Assembly (NCBI GenBank): GCA_037367355.1 | Contig: CM074699.1 | Location: 2,418,001-2,482,000 of the forward strand | Direction: 5' to 3' | Length of the DNA: 64,000 bases | DNA from: Neoscytalidium dimidiatum | Lineage: Eukaryota > Ascomycota > Dothideomycetes > Botryosphaeriales > Botryosphaeriaceae | Made by a program: the position numbers and the translations under genes | In this document: positions 1 to 10,505 of the stretch, in pieces | Layout of the letters: every line of letters starts with the position of its first letter | Position numbering within the stretch: position 1 is the first letter of the stretch | The notes under the pieces: model-generated | Told to the model about the DNA's origin: nothing | Databases searched by the model: none | What the model saw: only the letters and a program-made list of their open reading frames with translations

Positions 1-2
1 CA

Positions 3-1571
3 ACACCTCAGACGACACGGCCTGGCGTTCGTTTTGAGTCGCAGAAGCCGGCGCGTATGACTCAGGCTGAGTTTGCCGTTCTGCAACGCCAACATCAGAA
101 GGACCCCCTAAGTGATGACGAGTCTGACGCGTCTGATGAGTATATTGATGACGACCAGGAAGAGGAAGAGCGCAAGAAGATTGAGGAGATGCGGAAGATT
201 CGCCAGCAGCAGCAGGAGAAGATGACCGCACATCGCGAAATGATGAAGAAAACGGTCGGCGGCATGAACCAATCCTTTGGCGGTTCTGCACGCCCTGGAA
301 GCATGGACCGGCCTGGTCTTAACAGGGCTAGCATGAGCACCTCTGAGCTTCTTGGAAATAGGACTTCCTACTATGGAGGCAATGACGAGGAAGATGAAAC
401 AGATGATATCCCCTTGGGTATTTTGAAGGAGCACAAGTTTCCAAAACTTGGTAACCGTCTGTCGCACCACAGCTCCCTCACGAATCTTCGCTCAGCTTCT
501 GCACAAGGCATGCGCCCTTCGTCTGCCGCTGGCTCTGTCGTTGGAGGCTCTAACAACCTGCCCCCCTTCGCCCGTGGTCTCCCGGCCGATCTTCCCTCTG
601 AGCCTTATCTTGGCGCCAATCTGGTCCAGCAGCCCATGCGTGAATCCATTGGCTATGGTGCCATGGGCCCTGCTTCAGTGTATGAAGGCTCGACCGGTGG
701 CAATGCACAGCCTACGTTGGTCAACATGATTGCCGATGCCGAGCAGGCGAAGGAAGCGCGGAGGGGAGGCGCAACCAAAATCTTCGGCACCGGCAATACA
801 TATGGACAAAGGTTGCCCCAGCCGGGTGCTATGCAGCAACAGATGGGCATGGGTCAGGGCATGGGTATGCTTGGGCTGGGTATGGGCGTACCTCAGGTGC
901 AGCCCCAGCCCCAGCAGATGTTCATGGGCCAACAGCAACAGCAGCTCAGCATGAATATGAATATGCAACAGATGCAGATGCAGCAGATGCAGGCAATGGC
1001 CCAGCTTCAGCAGCAGATGCAGATAATGTTGCAGCAGCAGCAGATGGGTATCCAGCAGGGCATGCCGCAGATGGGAATGCAACCCATGATGCAGCAAGGA
1101 ATGATGCCCCAGACCAACTTCTTGTCGCCTAACCCCTCGCAACGCCCAATGTCTATGGCTAGCAATCAGGGACTCGGACAGCAACGCACCATGAGCATGG
1201 TCAACCCGCCTAAACTGAATTTCAACGGACTGCAGCAGCAGTTCGGGAGTCATCTGGGCGCCGGCTACGCGCCGTCTCTCGCGCCCTCTGAGCGCAGCAA
1301 CGTAGGCAAGTCTGCCCGCTACAGGCCCGTTACGCAGCAGATTCATGACGGCAGTTCTACAGTCATGTCTCAGTCGACCGTTCAGCCTGGCCAGGCTGGC
1401 ACGAACCGCTTGACCATTCGGGTCAAGGCGAAGTCGCCCAAGTCGCAGACGAACGGAGCCGACGAAGATGACAACGACGATGGTTGGGGGTCTCCAAAAA
1501 AGAAGTGGTCGGCGAAGAAACGGTCACAGTCGGACAACCAGCTCACCGACTTCATCCCCGCTTTCGAGTGA
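3..1571 (+). CDS. Gln/Met-rich low-complexity fungal protein, C-terminal part
   Basis: This is the 3' part of a gene whose reading frame is open from position 3, before the first in-frame ATG at 57, so the protein starts outside the window. The visible part has an acidic stretch (DDESDASDEYIDDDQEEEE), then a charged, Gln-rich segment likely to be a coiled coil. A conserved-looking block follows with DDIPLGILKEHKFP and, further on, LVNMIADAEQAKEARR. The middle (about residues 260-360 of the visible part) is a Gln/Met/Gly-rich low-complexity tract. Near the C-terminus are YAPSLAPSERSNVGKSARYRPV-like sequence and a basic Lys-rich end. I believe this architecture (IPLGIL motif, Q/M tract, APSERS motif) recurs in an unnamed family of large Pezizomycotina proteins, but I cannot assign a function. 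No transmembrane segment or enzymatic motif is visible. Confidence 0.85.
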   Translation, partial: TPQTTRPGVRFESQKPARMTQAEFAVLQRQHQKDPLSDDESDASDEYIDDDQEEEERKKIEEMRKIRQQQQEKMTAHREMMKKTVGGMNQSFGGSARPGSMDRPGLNRASMSTSELLGNRTSYYGGNDEEDETDDIPLGILKEHKFPKLGNRLSHHSSLTNLRSASAQGMRPSSAAGSVVGGSNNLPPFARGLPADLPSEPYLGANLVQQPMRESIGYGAMGPASVYEGSTGGNAQPTLVNMIADAEQAKEARRGGATKIFGTGNTYGQRLPQPGAMQQQMGMGQGMGMLGLGMGVPQVQPQPQQMFMGQQQQQLSMNMNMQQMQMQQMQAMAQLQQQMQIMLQQQQMGIQQGMPQMGMQPMMQQGMMPQTNFLSPNPSQRPMSMASNQGLGQQRTMSMVNPPKLNFNGLQQQFGSHLGAGYAPSLAPSERSNVGKSARYRPVTQQIHDGSSTVMSQSTVQPGQAGTNRLTIRVKAKSPKSQTNGADEDDNDDGWGSPKKKWSAKKRSQSDNQLTDFIPAFE

Positions 1572-4142
1572 ACATTGCGGCCCGCCGGATTAACGAGACG
1601 ACGCCACGACTTTCCCTTCTTTTTCCGCTGCACGATTTCGAAGCTCTGTTCCTCTCACGCTGCGAAAATAGTTCCATGGGCCAAGTTTTGGGCTCTTGCA
1701 TTTTGAAGCATTGACTTGCGTCTCGTTCTCTCGCACTCCCCCGGGGATCCTGATACCACCTCATTTTGCGTCTTATTTGGCTTGCTGGTTTCCACGTTTT
1801 CCGCACGGATCCGATCATTTTCTTGACACGTCGATTTCGCACACCTGGGTGGCTAATAATCGCGCATCACGGCATTGGGAGGTACACAAAAAGTGGCACG
1901 GGTGCTCTCGGTGCTCGAACCGCACCTCACACACCGCTTTGGCATGCGACCTTCACACTTATGTTTCTAATTTGCATACATTCCCGTTCGGCATACCCAC
2001 GTTCGAAGTGCGCTTGCAGCATCTGCACTCGAGCGGTAGAGCCTTTGTTTTCTTCCCTTCGTGCCTCTATTTTAACCTCAATTATCCACACGCACACTCG
2101 ATTTTCCTCTTCTTGTATAGAAAGCATTGCGACTTGGACAGGCAGGGACTCATAATCCGAAAAGGCAAAGCGGGTACACGAGGCTTTGCGCGATGATGTA
2201 GCAGTGGGGATGAGGGGGGGGCGGTTGGGTGTTGGTGGGGTAAGGGAGGGGTGGGGTTTCTTTAGGCTGGGAGTTCTTGCTGGGAGCCTTGGAGAGCAAG
2301 GCAAGGGACTGTACGTAATAACCGGAGTCATCAACGAGAGAGATTGAAAGGACGAAAAAGTGCAGGTCTATCAGATGGCATAAGCATGTGAAGATGGCGG
2401 ATGATATCAGCAGTTGCTAACGGCTTAGCTGAGGTAACCGGCGGTCATTGGTGGTAGGAGGCAGGTAGCTAACGCATGCGAGCCAAGCAAGGACGACCAA
2501 AAGCCACCCCGCCACAACCGTCCGGAGGGGCTGTGGGATGGGATGGATGGGTCTTTCTTCACGACATGTGCTGCAAGTGTGCGGCAAGCGAGGGCGAAGC
2601 AAGGGGGTGAGGGCGAGAGTGCGGCAAGACAGCTGAGTCGGCGCTGAGCAGGACAAGCCAGACCGAGCGGCGGATGACCAACCGATCGTGGAGGCCACGA
2701 CGAGGCTGGCACAAAAGCCGCCAGAGCCAATTCTTCTTTCTGTGCTGTGCAGTACCTAGGCCAGGGCAGGGCCGGCAGCAGCACTCAAGCCAAGCGAGCG
2801 TCGGACGGGAAAAAAAAAGTTGCTAGCAGTAGTCGGTGCTCAATACGATGGGGGATATCCCGGCTGAAGTGAGAGGGGGAAGGGCTCGGCGACGGCGGCA
2901 GCGGGCGGGTGCTACGGGCATTGAAAGGCAGTGAACAGGGGTTGTGCCATCATGATCGCCCGGTAACATGACGATACCCCTAGCCCGCCCTTTTTCCTGA
3001 TTCGCCCAGGGGGCCCAGGCGTGCAGGCGGACAGTCGGGCAGGCGGGCGGCCAAGGGAGGAGAGCGAGGCAGCTGACGACGAGAGAGGTGGAGAGACGGC
3101 GGCGGCGGAGGGCGCGCTGCACAGCATCGGTGCAGCAGGCGGTCCAGATCCAGGGCCAGCCAGGCACGAAACGCAGAGCTCACGGGGCGCTTTGCAGGAC
3201 ACGGCGGGCGGGCAAGGCGGCCGGCAGCAATAGGCCACCACGGGCGGTGCGTGCGCCAGCCGAGGGTGGGGATTGGCTGGGGGGCGCAAAAATAGTAGGT
3301 GACTGAGGCCATGAGGAGAGCAGCGGGTGGTCTGTGTGATGGTCGGCACAGGCGAGAGCTACATACGAGGGAAGGAGAGGGAAAAAAAAAAAAGTGGAAA
3401 CCTGGGCCCAATCAGGCCATCTACCTGCGTCTTAGCGGAACAGTTGCACCGTCGCCTGCCTTGCGCAAGTTCGCTGCTTCGTTGCGTGGAGCTGCGCTCG
3501 TGGAATGTCTACTGTGGTGAGCAGTGTTGCTTGTCTTCGCCGCTGTCGACGCAAGCCGACCGTGATCTGTCGTCAGCCGGCCTTTGCTCGAGCGCAAGCT
3601 TTCCATGGCGGCGAGGAGGGCATGGCGATGACAACCATGCATACATGTCCCGCCCACGCGCGTACGCGGTTGGCGTCTCGCATTAGCCCACAGCCATATA
3701 TTGTACAGTACTGTGAACACGCGCGCACCGGAGGCCGGGTCGTGCTCTGGTGCTCCTGGCTGCCAGCCGGCTGCATTGCCTGAGAGCTATGGTGCCCTCC
3801 GCAGTCCGGGGCAAGGAGATGATGCTTGGCCCGTTGTCCGACCCGCCGTTGGCTGTCAGTCTGCCAGTCGTCACGTCCAAGCGCCGGCCGAGCTGGAGTA
3901 GCCGGACACCCATGGCCTTCTACTTCCTTCCTCACTCAAAATTGCGCTTGTGCCATCTACAATCTACTCACCGGCGCGCCGGAAGGCTGACTCTTAGCGC
4001 TGGCGGGTGTGAAATTCGCTCACCGGCTTGGTGGGGGGAAGAGGTTGGTCGGGCGGGCAGCCGATCGCAGACGTGAGGAGGTGTTGCAGGTTGCAGCAGG
4101 AAGAGGAAGGCTGACAGGCGGCTGAAGGACAAGGACGAAAAA

Positions 4143-4182
4143 CGCAGATGCAGATGCAGATGCAGATGCAGATGTAGATGCG
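4143..4182 (+). repeat. Hexanucleotide microsatellite (GATGCA)n
   Basis: About six near-perfect copies of a GATGCA unit; the last copies carry a C-to-T change. Non-coding. Confidence 0.85.
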
Positions 4183-4683
4183 GATTGACGGCGACGGATC
4201 GACTAGCGGAAAGCGTATCAGATGGCAGCTGCCGAGACAACAGGATTGTTGAAACAGCGGCGCGCTCCCCCAACACGCGTCGCGCTCTCTGCGCACTCTA
4301 TCTGACGTCTGGCCCTGGTGGATCGCTGCTGGAGCACTACTTAAGCATATGCGCAATCGATGACCCAATCCTGCAGCTTGAGGGAGCCGTGGGCCACGAG
4401 CACACTATTTTTTTTTTTCCTTCTCCCTTTCTTTTGGGCTTCCCGCCTTTTCGAGCTGCGGCACGACATCGCGATTTAAGAAGTCGATGGCGATAGTTTA
4501 GCGTGCAGGACGACTCATGGACGCTTGGCGTGGCGCGCGGGCGCTGCTGCGTTGGGAACGCGAACCTGCCAGAACGGGACTTCGCTGCCCATATGGTTCG
4601 ATACCGGCGCGCTGGGGGACGAGGAGGGAGGGAGCGCGGGAGGTGCGCGCACAGAGCGTGGTGGGTGCGCGTGTACTGCGAGC

Positions 4684-4736
4684 TCCGAGCCCGCGAGCCG
4701 CGAGCCGCGAGCCGTGAGCCGTGAGCCGTGAGCTGT
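4684..4736 (+). repeat. Heptanucleotide tandem repeat (GAGCCGY)n
   Basis: About six to seven copies of a seven-base unit GAGCCGC/GAGCCGT. The GAGCCGC copies come first and the GAGCCGT copies follow, so a variant unit has spread from one end. Non-coding. Confidence 0.8.
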
Positions 4737-4964
4737 GTACAATACTGGACTGTCTTGTCCACGAAGTTTCGCTGCCTCCCTCCGGCGGACCTTTGGGCTA
4801 AGCCTGCCGGCCCAGTCCGACACTGCGGCTCTGCTGCCTCTGCGTCCTTGCGTCGCCTCGAAATTTGCTGGATACGGAGAGCGGCGCTGCGATACGAAGG
4901 AGGAGAAAGGAGGGTGTGCACAGCCACACCCGTGCCCGCTCCCCATTTCCACGTGGAAAGACAG

Positions 4965-5018
4965 GTCACCGTCGCCGTCGCCGTCACCGTCACCGTCACA
5001 CTCGCAGTCACACTCGGA
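4965..5018 (+). repeat. Hexanucleotide tandem repeat (GTCRCC)n
   Basis: GTCACC/GTCGCC units grade into degenerate GTCACACTCG units. Non-coding. Confidence 0.75.
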
Positions 5019-5350
5019 CGGCCGCCCGCTGATTCGACACGTTTTGCTGTGCACCCGCCGCCCTACCGCTACACTGTATGTACCGTACAACTCCCTTCAT
5101 CGACACGGCCCCATGCACCTCGCCCCGGCTTATATTCATGCTACTTGTCCTCGAAACATTGGTCATTTCCTCGCTGCTTTCCTGTGCTTTCGTGCGTACA
5201 CCGAATAGCCGACAATACCAACCCTCGTTAACCGTCCACGACTGTCCAAATCGTCCACACCACACGCTGTCCATGAAGTTTGCGCTTTCCTGGCTCCACC
5301 GCCCATCCTTCTCCACCAGATCTCTTGTTTCTATTTCCTCCCTCACCGCC

Positions 5351-6115
5351 CTATAGTCGCTTCCCGTGGTCTATAAGATTCCCACCGTGCTTCAAACCTA
5401 TGATGTCAGAGAGAGAGCACCTTGCACATGCACTGTCGACCGCCGGGACGCTACGTCCATCCCTCCTCGGTCGTTGCTCCGTCGACGTGACATATAGGGC
5501 GGGATCGTCACTATCACCGCCCTGCATTATTGCCGCCGTTCTTCTTTTCTTGCTTCTCCTGCATCCCCGCCGCCTGCTCAATTCTGCTTCACCGGAGTCG
5601 CATCCTTGGTGGAGCTCAGCACTTAGCTCGCTGACAATAGGGTCCACTCTGTCGGCAATTTCCTCGGTGGCTGCAGAGTACTGTCGCAGTAGGAACCCCG
5701 ACCGCCGTGCTCGACGACGGGAAAGTTGCTTGCCCGCCACTTTCACCGCCTGCGTCCGCATCACAGCTCGTCTATCCGGTCAAGGCATCGTGTGATGGCA
5801 TCCAGAGCTTGCGCGACATTGAACGATTGCTGGGCGCCTGGCGACAGGTCCGATTCAAAGTGGTACCGCCTGGAAATGTCGGCCTCGATTGATGAAGGCG
5901 TTGAGATCACAGTGACGCTTGGAATAGCGACCTTGAGGGGAGGCAGTCCTCGTCTTGAACGCAGCTCCCGGAAGGTGGAGCTGCTCCGGTTCGATACGCC
6001 TCTTGAGTCCGGGAGCGATTGATCCATCTTCGCCGATCAGCTGTAGTGTTTCTGTGCTCGAAAACGCTATGTGTGAGCCTGTGTCATGACAGCTGCTGCT
6101 GCCAGTGCTTGCCAA
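5351..6115 (-). CDS. Possible small hypothetical gene, reading frame not continuous
   Basis: Three minus-strand open frames overlap end to end: 5855..6115, 5761..6027 and 5351..5764. Parts look protein-like. The middle frame ends in QSFNVAQALDAITRCLDRIDEL and the lower frame continues with LLRQYSAATEEIADRVDPIV, an amphipathic helical pattern. The junction near 5758-5764 has a stop and a restart one base out of frame, and I found no GT-AG intron that joins the frames in phase. It may be a gene with an unusual exon structure, a gene broken by one frameshift, or chance. I do not recognise the family. Confidence 0.25.
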
Positions 6116-6732
6116 AAGCGCGCCTGCGAGAGCAGAAGTTTGAAGACCAGGGCAGAATCAGAGGACAGGAGAGTGAAAAGGTCTGTGTGCTGCAAACGAA
6201 AAGATCCAGTGGGTTATACTCCAATGTGAGGCTCGTCGGGGTCTTCTGACCTAAGCTGATGGAGGCTGAAGCTTACCATGTCGCATCACCAGCCTTGTTA
6301 GTGTCAGACACGAAGGAGGCTGCGCAACGCCGAACACGATAAAGATATAGTAACTGCCGCAACACATCCCTTTGTCCTAACCTGTTGCAGCCCATATTCT
6401 CGGTAACCATTTCTTTCTACATCCCCCCCCCCCTTCCCTTTCTGGTGTGCCTTGGGCCTTTTATACCATCACGCCGCATCCCACCACTGTCTTATCTTCG
6501 CTTGTTGTCTTACGTCTTCACGTCACCCAATCAAATAAGAGCTGCTTTTTGAGTGCTGCGATCTGTCATTCTATGATTGTTCCTTGCAGGTCCAATCTAT
6601 AGGTAATTCCCGCAATTTAAACAAGAGCCACTCAAGACGACGGGAGCCCGAGAAATGATGGCAAGAAAGGAGATATGGCAAAGCTCTCAGCTCTCAGCGC
6701 AGCTATCCGGCGTCTTAGTCTTACCTCCTGCA
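6116..6732. other. Intergenic region
   Basis: No supported gene. It contains a run of nine or more C near 6424-6433. The downstream part is the 3' flank of the minus-strand zinc-ribbon gene that ends at 6733. Confidence 0.5.
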
Positions 6733-7419
6733 CTAAGCTGGACTCAAAATCAGTTCCTCGCTAATATCTCCAATGCCTTGCTGCTCATAAATACAACTCA
6801 TAGGTTGCGTTGGCGCCTCACGCGCTTCTTCTTTGATCTTCGGCACCGCCTGTCCAGCCGTCACGTCGGGAGAGGCCAGGTCCCCGACGTTGGTTCCCTT
6901 AGCAACCTTGAACTTCAGCCTGTCAGACCCGTATTCCTGACCGCATCTCTCACAGGCCTGCCTCTTGAATGCTAACAACCTCGCTTTGTGACTCGGAGGG
7001 GGGTTCTTCTGCTTCTGAACAGCTACTATGTACCCGCACGCTTTGCATATGTACCCGAAGCACATGTCGCCATCAGAGCAAGAAGCCGGAATTTGGTGGT
7101 AGTCCGCGCAGGGGTGGATCGGGGTGAGTGCCGAGCCTGTGTCTCGGCCCAGAATGCAGCTGCCACAGGGTATGTGCGTACACGCTGGGCATTGACAGTT
7201 CTGTGAAGGGAAATTTTTATTCGCTTGAAGCAAAAGAGAAACATAGCCGCAGCAGCAACAGGTGAATCGGCGCAGGGCGAGGTGTGCTTGAAGCGTGAGT
7301 TCGGGTGGGCTCAGGTGATATATTCCCAGCGGAGGCCTTGGCCACGCACAACCGTTGTGATGCGAGGATTTGCCCACGGAGAAGATCTTCGGGAAAGAGC
7401 GACGTTGCAAGCTAGGCAT
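6733..7419 (-). CDS. Cysteine-rich putative zinc-ribbon protein (A)
   Basis: Single open frame of 228 residues starting at an ATG (7419). Cysteines come in zinc-ligand spacing: CCCC at residues 54-57, then SQNCQCPACTHIPCGSC (C75, C77, C80, H82, C85, C88), FGYICKACG (C125, C128) and CERCG (C156, C159). Two to three zinc ribbons are therefore likely. No signal peptide or membrane segment is evident. The order CC-x-C, then C-x-H-x2-C-x2-C, then FG-x2-C-x2-CG is shared with the minus-strand gene at 9780-10505, so the two look like members of one family. Many ascomycetes carry small proteins loosely described as double zinc ribbon proteins, with no known function. The N-terminal 50 residues contain no conserved feature, so an unrecognised intron or later start is possible. 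Confidence 0.6.
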   Translation of the reverse strand: MPSLQRRSFPKIFSVGKSSHHNGCAWPRPPLGIYHLSPPELTLQAHLALRRFTCCCCGYVSLLLQANKNFPSQNCQCPACTHIPCGSCILGRDTGSALTPIHPCADYHQIPASCSDGDMCFGYICKACGYIVAVQKQKNPPPSHKARLLAFKRQACERCGQEYGSDRLKFKVAKGTNVGDLASPDVTAGQAVPKIKEEAREAPTQPMSCIYEQQGIGDISEELILSPA

Positions 7420-8064
7420 GCTGTGCTACTCTGGTGAGTTCTGCCTGCTTATGTGCAAGATGTCAGCTTAGGCTTGTCCAATCCGCATGATCGGTCATTG
7501 CAATCGTGAGTGTTGGAAACCATCCATTAACTTCTGCCCGCTCCGCGTTGTTTCAAAAAAAAATTTTTAAAAAAAAAAAGAAAAAAGAAAAAGTTTCTCG
7601 GTTCTCAATCCTGACCACGACACAGAAACATTAGTGTGGACCCGTACCATACAATCCAGCAGGCCTTCCAAGGGTCGGAATTTGCTCTGATATCAATGCT
7701 CGTACATGAAAAAATCATGAAAATTCTTCGAAAGTTTGACTTGGAGTCTGCTAGTTAATATCGAGTTCATATAGTCATACCAAAACGGACCTGATATGTG
7801 CCTAGCAGAGACACACCATGAGACAAGGGAACATGCACTTGCCTGTGTATCCCCTTATGTACTGATCTACGTAGGTCTATTCCTGTGATCTCCTTGTACT
7901 TTCCACCTGCTGCTATCTATGGAACTCTGAAAAGTCACCTTGAGTAGGTGGCACTACGGTCTCTTCGAGACCGGCCTAAGTCACACCGCTGTACGCCGGG
8001 TTGAGCCATGGAGAGGAATTTGCCGGTTCTGGCAAGGCGATATACGACGGACCAGCTGGAACGA
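7420..8064. other. Intergenic region
   Basis: No supported gene. It contains an A/T homopolymer-rich stretch at about 7555-7592 and a perfect short hairpin at 7957-7973 (stem CGGTCTC/GAGACCG, loop TTC). Confidence 0.5.
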
Positions 8065-8811
8065 CTAATCCGTCATTCCTCTAAGAAGACCCTGTGGTAC
8101 AGGTAGCAATGGTGGGTCCAAGCTCAATGAAGGTATCTGCTCTGAGTCAAACTTTGCTTGCTGGTGCCATTCCTGAATCTGTTCGTCCAATGCCGCCTCA
8201 GACCCACCCGAACACGGATTAGATTCAGGATTAAATGGTGCGGGAGTAGAGGATTGCTGCTGCTTCGAGCCTGATTCATTTGAGGATAGCCCAATCTCGT
8301 GGCTCTCGTCCTAAGCATGAAGAGATGACGATATACTCTCAGCCCCTGGTTCGGGCGCAGGCTCGGTTGGTGTATATGTTGGAACCGGTTGGAGAACCAC
8401 CTTAGGGAAGGCCAGTGGATTAAGTGAAAAGGGGAACGAGTAGTAAGATCATCCCAGCTTGGGGAGAAGAACTGTGTTGAAGACGGGGCACTATCCACGA
8501 GTTCCTGTGTAGCCTCTGTCTCACGAGTTGTCCCACCTGCAACAGCCTACTTGGTTATAGTTTGCGACAAGGGTTGCTTACCTTCAGCTTAAAGACCCGG
8601 AGATGCGATGTTTGCAAGATCTCGATTGTTCGACGTTGACTGGGCTCGGTGTACCGCAGTCACATATGTAAAGATACTTCTCGTTAGTGCTATCGTTGTG
8701 CAGTTCGACTTGTTCAAATTTTACCTGTTCGACGTGACAGTTGTCTTGGGGGGACGACTGGACAAGCGCCGCATGAAACATGGCTTCAATACTTACAGAG
8801 CGCTTTGACAT
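8065..8811 (-). pseudogene. Decayed protein-coding gene, frameshifted and stop-containing
   Basis: The minus strand reads as coding sequence only across breaks. An ATG frame begins at 8811 (MSKRSVSIEAMFHAALVQSS) and ends near 8584. A good intron-like segment follows at 8537-8581 (GTAAGC...TTGCAG). The next frame (ELVDSAPSSTQFFSPSWDDL) runs to about 8430, where it leaves frame at a C4T4 run (8427-8434). The frame one base over continues as FSLNPLAFPKVVLQPVPTYT to an in-frame TAG at 8311-8313. It then resumes through EAALDEQIQEWHQQAKFDSE and ends at TAG 8065-8067. The Pro/Ser-rich, Gln-containing, acidic style resembles a regulatory-protein tail, but the family is unknown. The joined reading is my inference. 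Chance is the alternative, though about 110 codons of coherent composition in the shifted frame make that less likely. Confidence 0.42.
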
Positions 8812-9779
8812 GGTGACCTAACGTGCCGATCGGATTAACAAGCTTGGTAGTGGACCTGCCACAGGTACAAGACGTAAATCCTAGGCTGCCGAGCTCGATC
8901 AAAAAAGTCACTACTAGTTGCTAGCTCCATCGTTTAGTCGTTATCAGAGGTTTCGGAGGAGGCTGTACCGACAGCGATCGAATTTCCAGTTTCCACTCCC
9001 GGTGCGAGGTCTATGGGCAATCGGCTTTTTTTTTTTTTTTTTGGAACGATAGCTTTAGGCTGTCATGCTAACTAATCGAGCCTGATGTTCGCCAGACACA
9101 GCAGACGCGTATCCACGCTGTGTGCTGTGCAAGTCGTGATCTCCGAGGAGTGAGCCCCGGTTAATTGTAAGCTGGTCCAATCATTGTTCAACGACCTTGT
9201 ATGGCAGTACACAGCAAAGGTAAAAGTCCCTCCAATCGGAACAAAGAAGAAGAAGAAGAAGAAGAATAACTAAAGGCAGGAATTGTATGCACGTCTAAGG
9301 GGGTGTGACAGTCCGAAGGTACGATTAGACAATCCACTGTCGTTATAGCCAATCATTCACATACTTAAGTAAGCCTCGCTTGAACGAGACCTAGTATTCT
9401 CTATCACTGCAACTTAGCAAGAGTATTCTTCTCTTTCAGCCTAGATTCCTTACTATCGGAATGTGTGCAAAACTGACCCCGGTGGTATTTCTCGCTCGAC
9501 GAACTTATGTACGACGTACACTTCCCTCATCCTCACGCATCTTTCGCGTCCCAGTTCCGAAAGCCTTTTTGAATACGGAGCTTTTCCAGGGACCGCAAGA
9601 TGCACAGCCATCGACTCGGACGTGACTGCAAATTGTACCACTCACCGGTCCGGGCCCTCACGCAGCGAGGACCTGTAGAATGCGCCATATCGACCCTTGA
9701 GATGCGGGAATCCGAGAGTTTTGAGCCGGTAGTTGTACATCAGATGTGGTTCCCTGCTCCTTTATGTTTTCTTGGATGC
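8812..9779. other. Intergenic region
   Basis: No supported gene. It holds a T run of about 16 near 9026-9042 and a GAA microsatellite at 9246-9267. Its right-hand end is the 3' flank of the minus-strand gene ending at 9780. Confidence 0.5.
9246..9267 (+). repeat. GAA trinucleotide microsatellite
   Basis: About seven AAG/GAA units in non-coding DNA. Confidence 0.85.
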
Positions 9780-10505
9780 CTACAAGCCGTACTTGAGCGT
9801 CTCAATCTCTTCGGGGGTGGGGCTGCAAGTCGTTCCTCGGCTGCTAGAGCTCGATGCGTTTTTGTCAAGGGCTAAGTCTGCTGGAGTGGAGGCGAATAAA
9901 GCCAAGGGCGAAGATGGAGAGCCTGTGGCAAGGCGGGCTCTGACGTCCTTGGTATGAGCATCGTACTCCCTTCGGGCTCTTTTGGGGCTCTTGGTTGGCG
10001 CCGGAGGCAGCTCCCAGGGCTTGATGCGGTAAAGCAGGCACTTGAGGTGGCAGCGCTGCTTACACCAACGGCAGCCCCTCCAAGTGAAATCGACGTAGTA
10101 TGCCTTGTCCCTCGAGCGGGTGCAGGGCGGACGGGACGGCTTGGGGGTAGGCGAATTCACGTCTTTGGACTGAAGGACAGGCGAGACCTTATTGGAAGCA
10201 CCACATCCGTCGCAGTAGAACCCAAAGGAATATCTGAAGCGGTCCCGCGCGTGGACCCGATGGCGCAAGCCGTGGAGGGTGCTGAAGACATCAGAGTGAA
10301 CGGAGCAGTCGGCGCACAAAGGGTGAGAGCATTTGCACACGACACTTGTGAGGCTGCGGTGCTCATCGATGCTGAGATGCGACGTTTGGCGGCAGAGGCA
10401 ACAACTCACGGTCGAGTTGTTGAGTTTGCGTTCGGTGACGTGCGTTTCGTAGGCTCTCCAGTTCGAGTTGAGCACATCGACCAGCAAAGACGAGCCTTCA
10501 GACAT
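9780..10505 (-). CDS. Cysteine-rich putative zinc-ribbon protein (B)
   Basis: Open frame of 241 residues from the ATG at 10505; the frame extends 18 nt further upstream but without an ATG. Putative zinc ligands: VSCCLC (C35, C36, C38), VVCKCSHPLCADC (C57, C59, H61, C64, C67), FGFYCDGCG (C98, C101) and WRGCRWCKQRCHLKC (C135, C138, C142, C146). The first three elements align in order and spacing style with the gene at 6733-7419 (for example FGFYCDGCG against FGYICKACG). The C-terminal part is basic, then Ser/Pro-rich, and ends with PTPEEIETLKYGL. There is no signal peptide or membrane segment. Function unknown; a nucleic-acid or protein-binding role is only a guess from the zinc-ribbon pattern. 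Confidence 0.7.
   Translation of the reverse strand: MSEGSSLLVDVLNSNWRAYETHVTERKLNNSTVSCCLCRQTSHLSIDEHRSLTSVVCKCSHPLCADCSVHSDVFSTLHGLRHRVHARDRFRYSFGFYCDGCGASNKVSPVLQSKDVNSPTPKPSRPPCTRSRDKAYYVDFTWRGCRWCKQRCHLKCLLYRIKPWELPPAPTKSPKRARREYDAHTKDVRARLATGSPSSPLALFASTPADLALDKNASSSSSRGTTCSPTPEEIETLKYGL

Larger units (their letters stand above)
1572..5350. other. Intergenic region without supported genes
   Basis: About 3.8 kb with many short open frames on both strands. None shows a family motif, plausible splicing or consistent coding bias. It holds a G-rich stretch near 2210-2260, A runs near 2810 and 3380, a T run near 4408, and three short tandem repeats listed separately. The first few hundred bases are presumably the 3' UTR of the upstream gene. 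Confidence 0.5.

Noticed and set aside
675..1346. 223-residue minus-strand open frame rich in His and Leu
   Set aside because: Antisense shadow of the Gln/Met-rich tract of the gene at 3-1571.
7920..8000. Hairpin near 7957-7973 considered as a tRNA arm
   Set aside because: Only one stem forms and no cloverleaf is possible.
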